Below, in pieces: positions 1 through 7,458 of a stretch of DNA of 64,000 nt (the stretch's first letter is position 1; every line of letters begins with the position of its first letter). This DNA comes from Terriglobia bacterium. Lineage in GTDB: Bacteria > Acidobacteriota > Terriglobia > Acidiferrales > UBA7541. The notes under the pieces are model-generated. The model did not search any database. It had not been told where the DNA came from and was given only the letters and a program-made list of their open reading frames with translations. The position numbers and the translations under genes are program-made. The stretch is from positions 1 through 64,000 of the forward strand of contig JAIQES010000021.1 in the NCBI GenBank assembly GCA_020073705.1, written 5' to 3'.

Positions 1-110
1 CCAGAATCTGGAAGGTGAGATCGCGATTTATTACGGAAACACGAAGTTAAATCACACGGCAGAGTGACATTTCTACGTTGCCGTTAGGGTGACATTTTCA
101 TGTTGCTACA
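1..110. mobile_element. Outer end of an insertion sequence, probably IS21-like
   Basis: Two short direct repeats lie near the left edge of the window: on the minus strand they read AACATGAAAATGTCACC and AACGTAGAAATGTCACT, about 20 bases apart. Multiple terminal repeats of this kind, with an outer TG...CA dinucleotide (minus strand begins TGTAGCAAC at 110), are typical of IS21-family ends. The reading frame at 2-67 runs into this end, as a transposase-side gene would. The body of the element lies outside the window, so the family is an inference. Confidence 0.45.
2..67 (+). CDS. C-terminal tail of a gene cut by the window edge, possibly a transposase
   Basis: An open frame enters from the left edge and stops with TGA at 65-67. 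Its last residues (LEGEIAIYYGNTKL) resemble the short C-terminal beta-rich end of DDE integrase-type transposases, where a phrase of the type 'G-x-I-x-I-Y-Y' is common. It is followed directly by IS-like terminal repeats. Only 21 codons are visible, so the product is not established. Confidence 0.35.
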   Translation, partial: QNLEGEIAIYYGNTKLNHTAE

Positions 111-219
111 ACAGTCGCCGGCATGCGAACGCGAAAGGCTGGATACTGCCTCCATTCCCTGTGCGGGCGACAGCCGCGCGGGCTGTGCTATAGTCAGTTG
201 TCCCTTTGCGTGAGCGAAC

Positions 220-1155
220 ATGGGGAAACTGCGCATTTCCATCGTTGAATTCCTGAATACGGCGCCGCTGGTCTGGGGCTTCACGGACGGACCGCTCGTG
301 GGCCGGTACGATCTTTCCTTTGCCGTGCCGTCGCAGTGCGCCGAGGACCTGCGCACTGGCCGCGCCGATGTCGGCATCATCCCGGCCATCGAGTATCAAC
401 GAATGGAAAATGTGGTAGCGCTGCCGGGAATGGCGGTGGCGGCCAAGAACGAGGTGCGCAGCATTCTCGTCATTTCGAAGGTGCCCATCGAGCAGGCGCG
501 GAGCTTCGCGCTGGACACCAATTCGCGCAGCTCAGTCGGGCTGGTGCGGCTGCTCTGCCAGCGGCTCTGGAAGATAGCGCCGGAATTCATCGACTTGGCC
601 CCTGACCCGGACGAAATGCTCGGCCGGGCCGACGCCGCGCTGATTATTGGCGATCCGGCGCTGCGCCTGCGGCTCCAGGTGGACGCGCTCGAAGGAAAAG
701 CGCCGCAGGGCGAGGCGTGCTGTGACGGCGATTCCGGCGAGTTCCCCGTCAAGGACGTCGAAACGCTGTTTGTTTACGATGTCGCGCAGCAGTGGCGCGA
801 GATGACCGGGCTTCCGTGCGTGCTGGCGATCTGGGTTGCCCGTCGCGGCACGGTCACCCCGGAAATGGTGGCGGATTTTCAGGCGTCTAGCGAATATGGC
901 CTCGCGCACATCGGCGAAATCGCCGAGAGTGCGGCGCTGAAGCTCAACTTGCACCCGCGCGCGCTCGAACGGTACCTGACCCAGAATATTGATTTTTCGC
1001 TCGACGAGAGAAATCTGGCGGGCCTCAAGCTGTATTATGAGGAGTGCGCCCGTGCTGGCCTGATTCCGAGGGTGCGGGAGCTTGAGTTTATCGATGCGGT
1101 AAGCGTCGGACCGAATGATGCGCCGCGCACAGCGCAGCAGAAAGCAGCATTATGA
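220..1155 (+). CDS. mqnA: Menaquinone biosynthesis protein MqnA (chorismate dehydratase)
   Basis: This 311-residue protein matches MqnA, which dehydrates chorismate to 3-enolpyruvoyl-benzoate, the entry step of the futalosine route to menaquinone. The N-terminal phrase 'RISIVEFLNTAPLVWGF' and the following 'GRADVGIIPAIEYQ' are typical of this periplasmic-binding-protein-like fold. The length is about 20-30 residues above many family members because of a C-terminal extension. The ATG at 220 begins just before the conserved start of the fold. A TATAGT hexamer near 190 is a possible -10 box. mqnC follows 18 bases downstream in the same direction, which supports both calls and suggests one transcript. 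Confidence 0.93.
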   Translation: MGKLRISIVEFLNTAPLVWGFTDGPLVGRYDLSFAVPSQCAEDLRTGRADVGIIPAIEYQRMENVVALPGMAVAAKNEVRSILVISKVPIEQARSFALDTNSRSSVGLVRLLCQRLWKIAPEFIDLAPDPDEMLGRADAALIIGDPALRLRLQVDALEGKAPQGEACCDGDSGEFPVKDVETLFVYDVAQQWREMTGLPCVLAIWVARRGTVTPEMVADFQASSEYGLAHIGEIAESAALKLNLHPRALERYLTQNIDFSLDERNLAGLKLYYEECARAGLIPRVRELEFIDAVSVGPNDAPRTAQQKAAL

Positions 1156-1173
1156 GTTAAGGGCTGAACCGCG

Positions 1174-2208
1174 ATGGGACTGAAACCACAGGAAGCGCTC
1201 GACCTGTTTCGTTCCGACGATCTGATCGGCATCGGCATGGCGGCGATGGAAGTGCGCCGCGCAAAGACCGACCCGCGCGTCGTGACCTACCAGATCGACC
1301 GCAACATCAACTACACGAATTTCTGCACCGAATACTGCTCGTTCTGCGCATTCTACCGCCCGCTCGGCTCGAAGGAAGGCTACTTGCTCTCGTTCGAGAC
1401 GATCTACAAGAAGATTGAAGAGATGCTCGAACTGGGCGGCACCGGCGTCCTGTTGCAGGGCGGCCTGCACCCGGACCTCCGCATCGAGTATTACGAAGAT
1501 TTACTGCGCTCGCTCAAGCAGCGCTTCCCGCAAGTCCATTTGCACTGTTTTTCGGCGCCCGAGATTCTCTGTATTGCGGAGGTCTCCGGGCTTACAGTGC
1601 GTGAAACCATCACGCGGTTGATGGCGGCCGGTCTCGACTCGATTCCCGGCGCGGGCGCGGAAATTCTGGACGATGAAATTCGCGCGCGCATTTCGCGCCT
1701 CAAGTGCACGTCCGGCGAATGGGAGGACATGCACCGCGTCGCGCATTCGCTCGGCATGCGCACCACCGCCACGATGATGTTCGGCTGCGGCGAGGAATAC
1801 CGCCACCGCGTCAATCACCTCGAGCGCCTGCGGCGCATCCAGGAAGATACCGGCGGGTTCACCGCGTTCATCCCGTGGATGTTTGCTCCGGAGAATACGC
1901 CGCTCGGGAAAAAAGTTCCCCAGGCAACAGCTGTCGATTACTTGAAGACGCTGGCCATCAGCCGCCTCTACCTCGACAACATTGACCACATCCAGTCGAG
2001 CTGGCTGACACCCGGGATCAAGGTCTGCCAGGTGGGCCTGCAGTTCGGCGCCGACGACGTCGGCAGCATCCTGATCGAGGAAAACGTCGTCTTCGCCGCC
2101 GGGGTGCGCAACCGCACCAACGAAGACGAGCTCCGCCGCATCATCCAGGATGCCGGATACATCCCCGCCCAGCGCGACACCCTGTACCGCTCGTACGCGC
2201 TGAAGTAA
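1174..2208 (+). CDS. mqnC: Cyclic dehypoxanthine futalosine synthase MqnC (radical SAM)
   Basis: This 344-residue radical SAM enzyme carries C51-x3-C55-x2-C58 in the context 'NYTNFCTEYCSFCAFYR', the iron-sulfur and SAM-binding signature of the MqnC/MqnE/CofH group. MqnC cyclises dehypoxanthine futalosine in menaquinone synthesis. The glycine-rich 'GGTGVLLQGGLHPDL' after the cluster and 'ENTPLGKKVPQAT' near residue 235 are typical of MqnC. MqnE and CofG/H are the alternatives; direct linkage to mqnA and the full-length single domain favour MqnC. mqnB, mqnD and mqnE are not in this window. Confidence 0.93.
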   Translation: MGLKPQEALDLFRSDDLIGIGMAAMEVRRAKTDPRVVTYQIDRNINYTNFCTEYCSFCAFYRPLGSKEGYLLSFETIYKKIEEMLELGGTGVLLQGGLHPDLRIEYYEDLLRSLKQRFPQVHLHCFSAPEILCIAEVSGLTVRETITRLMAAGLDSIPGAGAEILDDEIRARISRLKCTSGEWEDMHRVAHSLGMRTTATMMFGCGEEYRHRVNHLERLRRIQEDTGGFTAFIPWMFAPENTPLGKKVPQATAVDYLKTLAISRLYLDNIDHIQSSWLTPGIKVCQVGLQFGADDVGSILIEENVVFAAGVRNRTNEDELRRIIQDAGYIPAQRDTLYRSYALK

Positions 2209-2233
2209 GAGAAGTCTTGGAATTAAGGCAGAG

Positions 2234-2902
2234 TTAACGGCGAGGCAATCTTTCGATCGTAATTTCCAATTCTTCGTTTTCGCCGATGCCCAACGGTTCG
2301 GCGGGAATCAATACGCCATCGCGGAAGCACGCGCGAATCTTGCGGGGCGCCGAAAGTGATGCACGGGGTTCGATGCGCCCAATGGCCGCACGATTCGCCG
2401 GCCCGGACCCGTACGCCGGCTTGACGCCGCCCGTGTTGTCGAGAACCGCATTCGCGAGCGTATCGGCTGCACGATTCTGCTCGCGCGGCACGTACTGAAT
2501 CCCGAACGCTTCCAGAGTTGCGGCCTGTTTCTTGGCGCGCTCGTGCAGCGGGCGCAAGTCCGGATGCTTCACTTTGTACGTACCCTTCATCTGGTTGACG
2601 ATCAACTGCGAGTCGCTTTGCACTCGTAATCGTTTGATCCCGTTCGCTATGGCGTAATCGAGCGCCGCGATCAGCGCAAAGTATTCGGCGGCGTTATTCG
2701 TGTGCCGGCCGATGTATTTCCCGAGCGATTCGAGCGGCGAGCCATCCGGCCGCCGCAACACCACGCCATAGGACGCCGGGCCGGGATTTCCACGCGCCGC
2801 GCCGTCGATATTCGCCGTGTAGGCGCCGTCCAGGCGTCCCGGCGGCGATGCAGGCTCGGCAAACAGCCTCCCGGACGCTTTGTGCGTGTGCTTAATCATC
2901 AC
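2234..2902 (-). CDS. RNase HI-like protein with a C-terminal DUF104/AF2212-like domain
   Basis: The N-terminal 155 residues form an RNase HI domain with the four metal-binding acidic residues in place: D33 ('NIDGAARGNPGPA'), E73 ('NNAAEYFAL'), D97 ('QSDSQL') and D147 ('NRAADTLAN'). RNase HI cleaves RNA in RNA-DNA hybrids. After a Gly/Pro-rich linker, residues about 187-218 ('KIRACFRDGVLIPAEPLGI' then 'EELEITIE') look like the short DUF104/AF2212 beta-barrel seen in small antitoxin-like proteins. This second domain is unusual on RNase HI. The gene starts 2 bases after the stop of the zinc-ribbon gene, so the two are probably cotranscribed. Confidence 0.85.
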   Translation of the reverse strand: MMIKHTHKASGRLFAEPASPPGRLDGAYTANIDGAARGNPGPASYGVVLRRPDGSPLESLGKYIGRHTNNAAEYFALIAALDYAIANGIKRLRVQSDSQLIVNQMKGTYKVKHPDLRPLHERAKKQAATLEAFGIQYVPREQNRAADTLANAVLDNTGGVKPAYGSGPANRAAIGRIEPRASLSAPRKIRACFRDGVLIPAEPLGIGENEELEITIERLPRR

Positions 2903-2904
2903 GA

Positions 2905-3684
2905 TTAGCTATCACGGGTGGATGCGGCGGAGGTCTCTGCCGTGGACGGAGCAGCTGGCGCGGGGCCCGGCGTGTGATCGGCATAGTACAGAATCCGCGT
3001 GCACGTCTCACAGTGGAAGAATTCTTCATTTTCGGCGCGCTGCAGTTGCTGGATTACGTGCGGCCGGATGTGGACGCCGCACTGGCTGCAGCCTTCGCCG
3101 TGCACTTCGGCCAGCGCGATACCGCCATGGCGCTTTGAGATGCGCTCGTAGTGATCGATTAAATCCGCAGGCACGGCCGCGACAGCTCCGGCCCGAACGG
3201 CCTCAGCCGTAGCAAGTTCCTTCTGCGCCGCATTGTATTCGGCCTGAATCGCGTGGCGCTCGACGTTGGCGGCGGCTTCAATTTCTTTCACGGCCGCTTC
3301 GGCGGCCTTCACTTGGCGTTCGTACTCCTCGCCGGTTACCATGCGATCGAGCAAGCGGTCTTCGGCCTTGGCTACTTCGCCTTCGGCGTTTTGAATTTCG
3401 TGCTGGAGCGCCTTGTAGGCTTCGTTGGTTTTGACCTCAGAGCTCTGGTTGCGGTACTTCTTCGCGCGCTCTTTCCATTGCTCGACGTCCATCTCGTATG
3501 TCTTGCGCTCCTTCAGGCTGCTGGTCAGCGCTTCCTTTGCCGCGGTGATTTGCTGCCGGGCCGCGGTGACACGCGCTTCGACTTCCGCCAGGCGTTTCGG
3601 GAACCGGCTCAGGCGCTCGCGAATTTCAATCAGGCGGAGATCAACGGCTTGCAGCTCAATCAGGTATTTGAGGTGGGGATGCAT
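2905..3684 (-). CDS. Coiled-coil protein with C-terminal C4 zinc ribbon (DUF164/CdsZ-type)
   Basis: The first 165 residues are heptad-rich and charged, predicting a long helical hairpin. The C-terminus has two CxxC pairs (C199/C202 and C225/C228) forming a C4 zinc ribbon with 'HIRPHVIQQLQ' between them. This architecture and length (259 residues) match the widespread DUF164 proteins, called CdsZ in Chlamydia, whose role is poorly defined but often nucleic-acid or complex-assembly related. A TAAAAT box lies about 10 bases upstream of the ATG. It is the first gene of a two-gene unit with the RNase HI fusion, a common pairing for this family. Confidence 0.88.
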   Translation of the reverse strand: MHPHLKYLIELQAVDLRLIEIRERLSRFPKRLAEVEARVTAARQQITAAKEALTSSLKERKTYEMDVEQWKERAKKYRNQSSEVKTNEAYKALQHEIQNAEGEVAKAEDRLLDRMVTGEEYERQVKAAEAAVKEIEAAANVERHAIQAEYNAAQKELATAEAVRAGAVAAVPADLIDHYERISKRHGGIALAEVHGEGCSQCGVHIRPHVIQQLQRAENEEFFHCETCTRILYYADHTPGPAPAAPSTAETSAASTRDS

Positions 3685-3803
3685 CCACGGCTTATTTTAG
3701 CACAGGCGCCGCGGCGGGCTCGGATCGGAATTAATCTCTCGCCGCGGTTTTCGCGCGCGCGTTTTCGCGTTCGACTCACCGCCCCCCGCACGGCCGGTGC
3801 GGT

Positions 3804-4205
3804 CTAGTCGCCCTGGTGTATTTCCATCGTTTGATCGATGGTGAAAGTTGGAAAATGCGGTGGCGCGACGCCAACGGGCATTTCCGGAGGTGGCGCGGTA
3901 TAGCGCGCGGTCACGGTGAAGCTGTTCCCTGAAGGCTCGACAGAATAGGTGTAGCCGCCGCGGCTGGTGCGGGTCATGTTCATCGTGCCGCTTGACACCA
4001 ACGTTGACAGGTCGGCATACGAACCATTTTGTGCGAAATACATCCGCTCGGCCTGCGCGATGGCCACCAGGTCGTTCTGCACGCCCGTCAAGCTGATGGC
4101 TTGCGTCGCCACCATTCCCGGTCCAGGCGTGGCCTGTTTCAAAAAGAACAGGTACCCGCCGACGCTGATCGCGGCGACGATCAGTAAACTAATCAATCCC
4201 TTCAT
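3804..4205 (-). CDS. Pilin-like single-pass membrane protein
   Basis: This 133-residue protein begins with a lysine and a hydrophobic segment (residues about 3-21) and then has an amphipathic helix and a small beta domain. The phrase 'AQAERMYFAQNGSYADLSTL' is strongly reminiscent of type IV pilins and pseudopilins, where a helix ends in a short aromatic-rich turn. The G|FTLIE prepilin-peptidase site is absent, so it is not a standard processed pilin. It may be a membrane-anchored protein that reuses the pilin head. It stands alone, with no pilus genes nearby. Confidence 0.6.
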   Translation of the reverse strand: MKGLISLLIVAAISVGGYLFFLKQATPGPGMVATQAISLTGVQNDLVAIAQAERMYFAQNGSYADLSTLVSSGTMNMTRTSRGGYTYSVEPSGNSFTVTARYTAPPPEMPVGVAPPHFPTFTIDQTMEIHQGD

Positions 4206-4349
4206 GACGCAATTATATGCCGGCGCTTATTCGGTGCGGCGATGGCAGAGCCGGATGTGCGGTTCCGGACAACCCCTCGCTTGGATCGTCAGCGACCATC
4301 CCATTAAGTGGGAGGGCTGCGTTTCGGAAAGAGTAGCCGTAGGCCGGAA

Positions 4350-4420
4350 AAGTGAGCGTTCAGCCACAGCCCCAGCGAGCCGAACTTGACTGGGCGTTGA
4401 TATCGACGCTACGCTCACTT
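4350..4420. ncRNA. Candidate structured RNA or long inverted repeat
   Basis: A perfect 10-base-pair stem joins AAGTGAGCGT (4350-4359) with ACGCTCACTT (4411-4420). Inside it two shorter hairpins can form: CCCAG/CTGGG (4371-4375 with 4390-4394) and GCGT/ACGC (4394-4397 with 4406-4409). Together they make a compact three-way shape of 71 bases. It lies in the 275-base gap between the divergent genes at 4205 and 4481 and could be read from either strand. It matches no riboswitch consensus I know. Conservation is untested, so this is only a structural candidate. Confidence 0.3.
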
Positions 4421-4480
4421 CGCAGACATCCGTTACGCTATCCCAGGGGCTCTGTTCCGACATCGAATTTTCTCGGGGGA

Positions 4481-4696
4481 ATGATGGTTTGGAAACTCAC
4501 TCGGCGTTGTCCTTATTGCGGAAGCTACGATGTGTGCCGCTCCAGACGCTACGATAACTTCGAAAAGTTGGTCCTATCCCTTCTTTTGCAGCGTCCGTTC
4601 CGCTGTCTCGATTGCCAGGAACGCCACTATAATTTCGTATTCAGCAGGAAAATAAAATCTGAAATTAGCGCGCATGAGAATGCGCCCAGCGCGTAG
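4481..4696 (+). CDS. Small zinc-ribbon protein
   Basis: Starting at the ATG at 4481, the protein is 71 residues long and begins 'MMVWKLTRRCPYCGSYDVCR'. A CPYC pair near the start and a C-L-D-C pair after 'RPFRC' give a treble-clef or ribbon-type C4 zinc site. The rest is basic. The frame is open upstream to 4352, but that segment has no recognisable sequence and overlaps the candidate RNA fold. The start at 4481 sits behind CGGGGGA, an acceptable ribosome binding site. Small proteins of this form occur repeatedly in Acidobacteriota; the function is unknown. Confidence 0.65.
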   Translation: MMVWKLTRRCPYCGSYDVCRSRRYDNFEKLVLSLLLQRPFRCLDCQERHYNFVFSRKIKSEISAHENAPSA

Positions 4697-4753
4697 AGTT
4701 CGGCTGGGCATGTGTTGCCGCTCCTGACGCCCGATGCTAGGATGGCTTCTTCC

Positions 4754-5518
4754 ATGCCTACGCAAGATCATACGCGTCCGCGTGTGGGTGTGCCGTGGCG
4801 CACGGCTACGGAAGAAGCGGCAAATAGCCGGGCGAATATCGACGATTATCTTCGCGCCGTGAAGCGCGCCGGCGGCGAGCCCGTGCTGGTTTCGCTCACC
4901 TCGGCGCCCGCAGAACTGAAGCGCCAGGCCGCAGAACTGGACGCATTCCTGCTGCCCGGCAGCCCCGCCGACATAGACCCGGCACGCTTCCACGCGAAGC
5001 GCCACCCGGCCACGGCCGATGCCGACGCGGCCCGCGAACGAACTGATTTCACTCTGCTCGAGCACGCCTTTGCCACGCACAAGCCGGTGCTGGCGATCTG
5101 TTACGGGGCGCAGTCGCTCAATGTCTTCCTTGGCGGCAGCCTGATTCAGGACATCCCGAGTGAACTTGGATCGAAGATTTGCCACAGCTCTCGTACAGAA
5201 CGAACTGCCGGGCAGATCCGGCGAAGCGACTCGATTCACGGCGCGCATTTCGACGCTGGCCGGGTGCTGGATCTCTCCGGCGCGCCTGAGATGAAGGTTA
5301 ACTCGTCCCACCATCAGGCGATTCTCGAACCGGGCCGCGGGCTGCGGATCACGGCGCATGCGCCTGATGGCGTGGTGGAGGCCGTGGAATGGACCGGCGA
5401 CTCGAACTGGGTTGTCGGCGTGCAATGGCATCCGGAGAGGATGCCCGAAGACGCGCTGGCAGAGGCGCTGTTCCGCGATCTGTTGTCTGCCGCGAGCCAG
5501 GTACGAGCGGCAAAGTAA
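4754..5518 (+). CDS. Class I glutamine amidotransferase of peptidase family C26 (PuuD-like)
   Basis: This cytosolic hydrolase belongs to the gamma-glutamyl-GABA hydrolase/PuuD group, which cleaves gamma-glutamyl amides. The nucleophile elbow 'AICYGAQSLNVFLGG' holds the catalytic Cys, and the C-terminal 'GVQWHPE' supplies the His-Glu of the triad. 'LDAFLLPGSPADIDP' is the usual phrase before the acidic loop. The usual elbow is C-R-G; here it is C-Y-G, so substrate choice may differ. Starts at GTG 4712, ATG 4742 and ATG 4754 are all possible; 4754 has AGGA at a suitable distance. No polyamine catabolism genes are adjacent. Confidence 0.82.
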   Translation: MPTQDHTRPRVGVPWRTATEEAANSRANIDDYLRAVKRAGGEPVLVSLTSAPAELKRQAAELDAFLLPGSPADIDPARFHAKRHPATADADAARERTDFTLLEHAFATHKPVLAICYGAQSLNVFLGGSLIQDIPSELGSKICHSSRTERTAGQIRRSDSIHGAHFDAGRVLDLSGAPEMKVNSSHHQAILEPGRGLRITAHAPDGVVEAVEWTGDSNWVVGVQWHPERMPEDALAEALFRDLLSAASQVRAAK

Positions 5519-5588
5519 AGCGCGGTGTCGTGCGGCTTAAGCCGGTGCCGCGTTCGTCCTTTCGCACTCATTTTCGTCCGGAGGCTCC

Positions 5589-6353
5589 ATGATTTCTCTT
5601 GCCGGCAAGGCGGCTCTGATCACGGGAGGTTCGCGCGGCATCGGCGCGGCCACGGTAAAGCTGTTTGCCCAGGCAGGCGCCGACGTTGTCTTTAATTATC
5701 ATTGCAAAAAAGAGGCTGCCGCTGCCGTCGAGCAGGAGGCGCGCAAGCATGGCACGCGCATCGAATCGCTCAAGGCCGATCTCGGCCGGATGTCGGACGC
5801 GCAGAAACTGGTCGAGCACACGGTGGCGCGCTTGGGCCACGTGGATATCTTGGTCGCTAACGCGGGAATCTGGAATGCCGAGGACGCGCCGGTCGAAAAA
5901 CTGGGTGAACGCCAGTGGGACGAAATGATGCGCGTCAGCCTGAAGAGCGTTTATGCCGTGACGCATTTTGCCGTGGAGAAGATGATCGCGCAGCGTTCGG
6001 GCCGCGTGATCGCCATCAGCTCGACGGCGGGGCAGCGCGGGGAAGCGTTTCACTCGCATTACGCCGCCGCCAAGGGCGGGATCATCAGCTTCATCAAGTC
6101 GCTCGCGACCGAACTCGCGCGGCACCAGGTCCTGGTCAACTGCGTGGCTCCCGGATGGGTCGAAACTGACATGTCGAAACCCGTGCTCGATACGAAATCC
6201 GGCGCCAAGATTTTGCAAGCACAGATCCCGCTCGGTCGCGCGGCGACACCTGAAGAAATCGCCGGGCCGATCCTGTTTCTGGCGTCCGATCTGGCAACCT
6301 TTATCACCGGTGAGGTCCTCAATGTAAATGGAGGCGCGGTCCAGTGCGGCTGA
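5589..6353 (+). CDS. Short-chain dehydrogenase/reductase, FabG-like
   Basis: A classical SDR of 254 residues. It has the NAD(P) glycine motif TGGSRGIG (12-19), the NAG motif (91-93), and the catalytic Ser144/145, Tyr158 and Lys162 ('HYAAAKGG'). The C-terminal 'ITGEVLNVNGG' is typical of FabG (3-oxoacyl-ACP reductase) and its relatives, which reduce beta-keto groups. Without fatty-acid synthesis neighbours the true substrate is open. The ATG sits behind CGGAGG (5579-5584), a strong ribosome binding site. The last 10 bases overlap the next gene, implying co-translation. Confidence 0.88.
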   Translation: MISLAGKAALITGGSRGIGAATVKLFAQAGADVVFNYHCKKEAAAAVEQEARKHGTRIESLKADLGRMSDAQKLVEHTVARLGHVDILVANAGIWNAEDAPVEKLGERQWDEMMRVSLKSVYAVTHFAVEKMIAQRSGRVIAISSTAGQRGEAFHSHYAAAKGGIISFIKSLATELARHQVLVNCVAPGWVETDMSKPVLDTKSGAKILQAQIPLGRAATPEEIAGPILFLASDLATFITGEVLNVNGGAVQCG

Positions 6354-7252
6354 TTTTGCGAGCTACGGTGTGTCTTGTCTTGTTGTTGGGTTTGGCGGCT
6401 GCGAAGGGAAGGCCTGCGGCGGCGCAAGGGGATGAAGATCTGCTTCCTGAACAGAGCGCCGCAAAGGCAAAGGCGATTCTGCAGCAGGTGATCTCCGCAC
6501 TGGGCGGACGCGCATTCTTGAATGTTCGCGATTCCGATTGTACCGGGCGGCTCGCGCAATTCGGCCACAGTGGCCAAATGCTGGCGAACACACCATTCCG
6601 CGAATTGTGGCTGCTGCCGGCCAAGAACCGCATGGAATACATCACCAAAGGGGAGCACAACATCGCGGGCTACCTGCTGGGCGCTGACCGCCTGAGCATC
6701 GTGCAAGGCGGCGTCCTCATTACGGTGTTTGATGGTGACCGGGGCTGGATCCTTGATAAATCTGGGGTCTCCAGCCAGCCGGAGGGCGTCATCAAGAGTT
6801 TCGCCGAGCAGGTAAAGTCCGGAATGAACAACATGCTGCGGTCGCGCATGGGCGAGGACGGCGTGGAATTTCGTTATGCGGGGACCGATTTGGTGGACTT
6901 GAAGGAAGCGGAGTGGATCGAGATTTCCGACCGCGATCACCGCGTGCTCCGCATGGCTGTCGAGAAATCCACGCACCTGCCTCTCCGCTGGGTGGTAGCC
7001 ACGCGGGACCCGGAGACGCGCGCGCGCACCGAAATCGTCACGAGTTACACGCAATTCGTATCGGTCGACGGCGTTCAGACGCCACTCAGCGTCTCGCGCG
7101 CGCAAAATGGCAGCCAGGTGTCTCAGATCTTCTTTACAGGCTGCAAGTACAATTCAAACCTCTCCCCACAGCTTTTTACCCCCGCCTCGCTCGAACAGCG
7201 CTCCTCCCAAGCCACCAAGAAGGGCTATAAAGACGGCAAGGATAACAAGTAA
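6344..7252 (+). CDS. Exported protein, LolA/LppX-like fold suspected
   Basis: The protein has a clear signal peptide (hydrophobic residues about 4-22, then 'AAAQG'). The mature part of roughly 275 residues begins with a helix, 'AKAKAILQQVISALGG', followed by alternating beta strands ('DRGWILDKSGV', 'WIEISDRDHRVLRMAVEK'). This pattern recalls outer-membrane lipoprotein-sorting proteins, which carry lipids across the periplasm, and Acidobacteriota have many such paralogues. There is no lipobox cysteine. It overlaps the end of the SDR gene by 10 bases, so the two are probably made together. The function is a fold-level inference only. Confidence 0.6.
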   Translation: MRLILRATVCLVLLLGLAAAKGRPAAAQGDEDLLPEQSAAKAKAILQQVISALGGRAFLNVRDSDCTGRLAQFGHSGQMLANTPFRELWLLPAKNRMEYITKGEHNIAGYLLGADRLSIVQGGVLITVFDGDRGWILDKSGVSSQPEGVIKSFAEQVKSGMNNMLRSRMGEDGVEFRYAGTDLVDLKEAEWIEISDRDHRVLRMAVEKSTHLPLRWVVATRDPETRARTEIVTSYTQFVSVDGVQTPLSVSRAQNGSQVSQIFFTGCKYNSNLSPQLFTPASLEQRSSQATKKGYKDGKDNK

Positions 7253-7458
7253 GGCGGCCAGCGGTTTCCGAAAGCTTCGTAAGATTTCATTAGACCATTC
7301 GACAGAATTCTAGGTAGAGTAACGATGTGAGCCCGTCTCCCCCTGGTCTACCTTCGCCCCGTCCTAGATGTTTCTTATGTCAGTAACCACGGCACGAAGT
7401 TGGCCGGTGCGCCCCGGGAATCACGCGCCGAAGCTTCGGCACAAGCGCGTAGCACGCC

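Noticed and set aside
4206..4480. A cyclic di-GMP (GEMM) or other known riboswitch before the zinc-ribbon gene
   Set aside because: The conserved receptor and tetraloop sequences of GEMM, TPP, cobalamin and SAM riboswitches are not present; only the inverted-repeat fold remains.
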